Source of the DNA: Bacillota bacterium
Lineage (GTDB): Bacteria > Bacillota > Clostridia > Christensenellales > Aristaeellaceae
Assembly: GCA_023416585.1 (NCBI GenBank)
Contig: JAEZHM010000092.1
Coordinates: 1-5,013 of the forward strand
Length of the DNA stretch: 5,013 nucleotides
Reading direction: 5' to 3'
Position 1 is the stretch's first letter; every line of letters begins with the position of its first letter. The notes beneath the pieces were generated by a model. The model was given only the letters and a program-made list of their open reading frames with translations, was not told where the DNA came from and made no database searches. This document shows, in pieces, positions 4,510-5,013 of this stretch. The translations under genes and the position numbers were made by a program.

Positions 4510-5013
4510 ATGAAATCCAATCGGAGCAAGGCCATCGCGGCAGTCGCGATCGCGGTGGTGTTACTTGCCGCAACCCTCGTGGGCTCAGCGTTGGCCGCAC
4601 CGGCAGCTAAGGCGCCTGCGGAAGCCAATGCCCGCACAGTGAGCGTGAGCGGCAGCGCAAATGTCAAATTGCAGCCTGACATCGCCTATATGAGCTTCGG
4701 CGTGCAAACCCGCGCCGCCGACGCGGCAGCCGCCCGCGACGCCAACAGCACCGCAATGGACATAGTGCTGGCGGCGGTGAAAGGCAAGGGCGTGGACACA
4801 GACAAAGACGTGAAGACTACCAACTTCAGCATTAACCCCATCTATGATGAAAAGAACCAAAAGGTGACCGAATACCAGGTGTATAACACCATCCAGGTGA
4901 AGGTGCGCGACCTGGACAAGCTGGGCGAAGTGATGGAAGCCGCCACGGCTGCCGGTGCCAACACTGCCAGCGGGCTCTGGTTTGATGTGGAAGACCGCGA
5001 GGCCGCCTATAAC
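4510..5013 (+). CDS. Secreted SIMPL (DUF541) domain protein, 3'-truncated by the window edge
   Basis: The first 168 residues are visible, open to the last base. A Sec signal peptide is clear: MKSNRSK, a hydrophobic core at about 8-25, then an A-x-A site with cleavage likely after A29 (GSALA|APA). The mature part begins with the family block TVSVSGSANVKLQPDIAYMSFGV (43-65). It continues with TTNFSINPIYDEK (103-115) and EYQVYNTIQVKVRDLDKLGEVMEAATAAGA (121-150), the typical SIMPL core. Family members are periplasmic or secreted proteins linked with oxidative or envelope stress, with no known catalytic activity. A very strong AAAGGAGG (4495-4502) lies 7 nt before the ATG and overlaps the end of the DUF4349 gene, whose stop is two bases upstream of this start, so it is the next gene of the sigma operon. 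Confidence 0.9.
   Translation, partial: MKSNRSKAIAAVAIAVVLLAATLVGSALAAPAAKAPAEANARTVSVSGSANVKLQPDIAYMSFGVQTRAADAAAARDANSTAMDIVLAAVKGKGVDTDKDVKTTNFSINPIYDEKNQKVTEYQVYNTIQVKVRDLDKLGEVMEAATAAGANTASGLWFDVEDREAAYN

Noticed and set aside
3865..4600. Long minus-strand open frames opposite the DUF4349 gene
   Set aside because: They are antisense shadows in GC-rich coding sequence; the plus strand carries recognisable domains, ribosome binding sites and operon spacing.
1..5013. CRISPR arrays, insertion sequences, transposase or integrase genes
   Set aside because: No regularly spaced repeats, no terminal repeats flanking a gene and no such protein motifs were seen, despite the att-like tRNA duplication.

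Overview
The window looks like chromosomal DNA of an endospore-forming member of the Bacillota, most likely class Clostridia. It carries an alpha/beta-type small acid-soluble spore protein (SASP) gene, a YetF-type (DUF421) membrane protein gene, strong AGGAGG-type ribosome binding sites, a tRNA with an encoded CCA end, and an extracytoplasmic-function (ECF) sigma factor with a zinc-binding anti-sigma factor. Genus cannot be told from this sequence. Base composition is mosaic: one 60-base line inside yetF is 23/60 G+C, while one inside the DUF4349 gene is 41/60.

Layout. (1) 1-824: 3' part of a gluzincin-type metallopeptidase (HExxH...E) whose start lies before the window. (2) 825-1025: gap with a weak hairpin and a cluster of TTGCG/CGCAA words just before the SASP ribosome binding site. 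(3) 1026-1235: 69-aa SASP, followed by a perfect 11-bp hairpin. (4) 1402-2085: yetF-like gene with a TTG start, followed by a bidirectional terminator. (5) 2125-2443: tRNA-Leu(CAA) on the minus strand with its own terminator, preceded by a 25-bp partial copy of its 3' end and a second, related terminator. The roughly 190 bp between the two tRNA pieces is GC-rich, foldable and non-coding. (6) 2450-2564: divergent control region. (7) 2565-5013: operon of ECF sigma factor, zinc-finger anti-sigma factor, DUF4349 membrane protein and secreted SIMPL (DUF541) protein, the last cut by the window end.

How the genes work together. SASP and YetF-family proteins both have roles in spore protection or germination, so the left half may be a small spore locus; this is inference. 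The right half is a signalling operon: the anti-sigma factor should hold the sigma factor at the membrane through its cytoplasmic zinc domain, while the DUF4349 and SIMPL domains are predicted to act outside the membrane, probably in envelope stress.

The most notable observation is that the anti-sigma and DUF4349 reading frames are the same frame, separated only by one TGA at 3692-3694. Without it they would form one two-TM protein. The second is the tRNA-Leu 3'-end duplication, which comes with a duplicated terminator carrying a compensatory base-pair change and resembles the scar of an integration or duplication event. No clearly new system with a complete gene set is visible.
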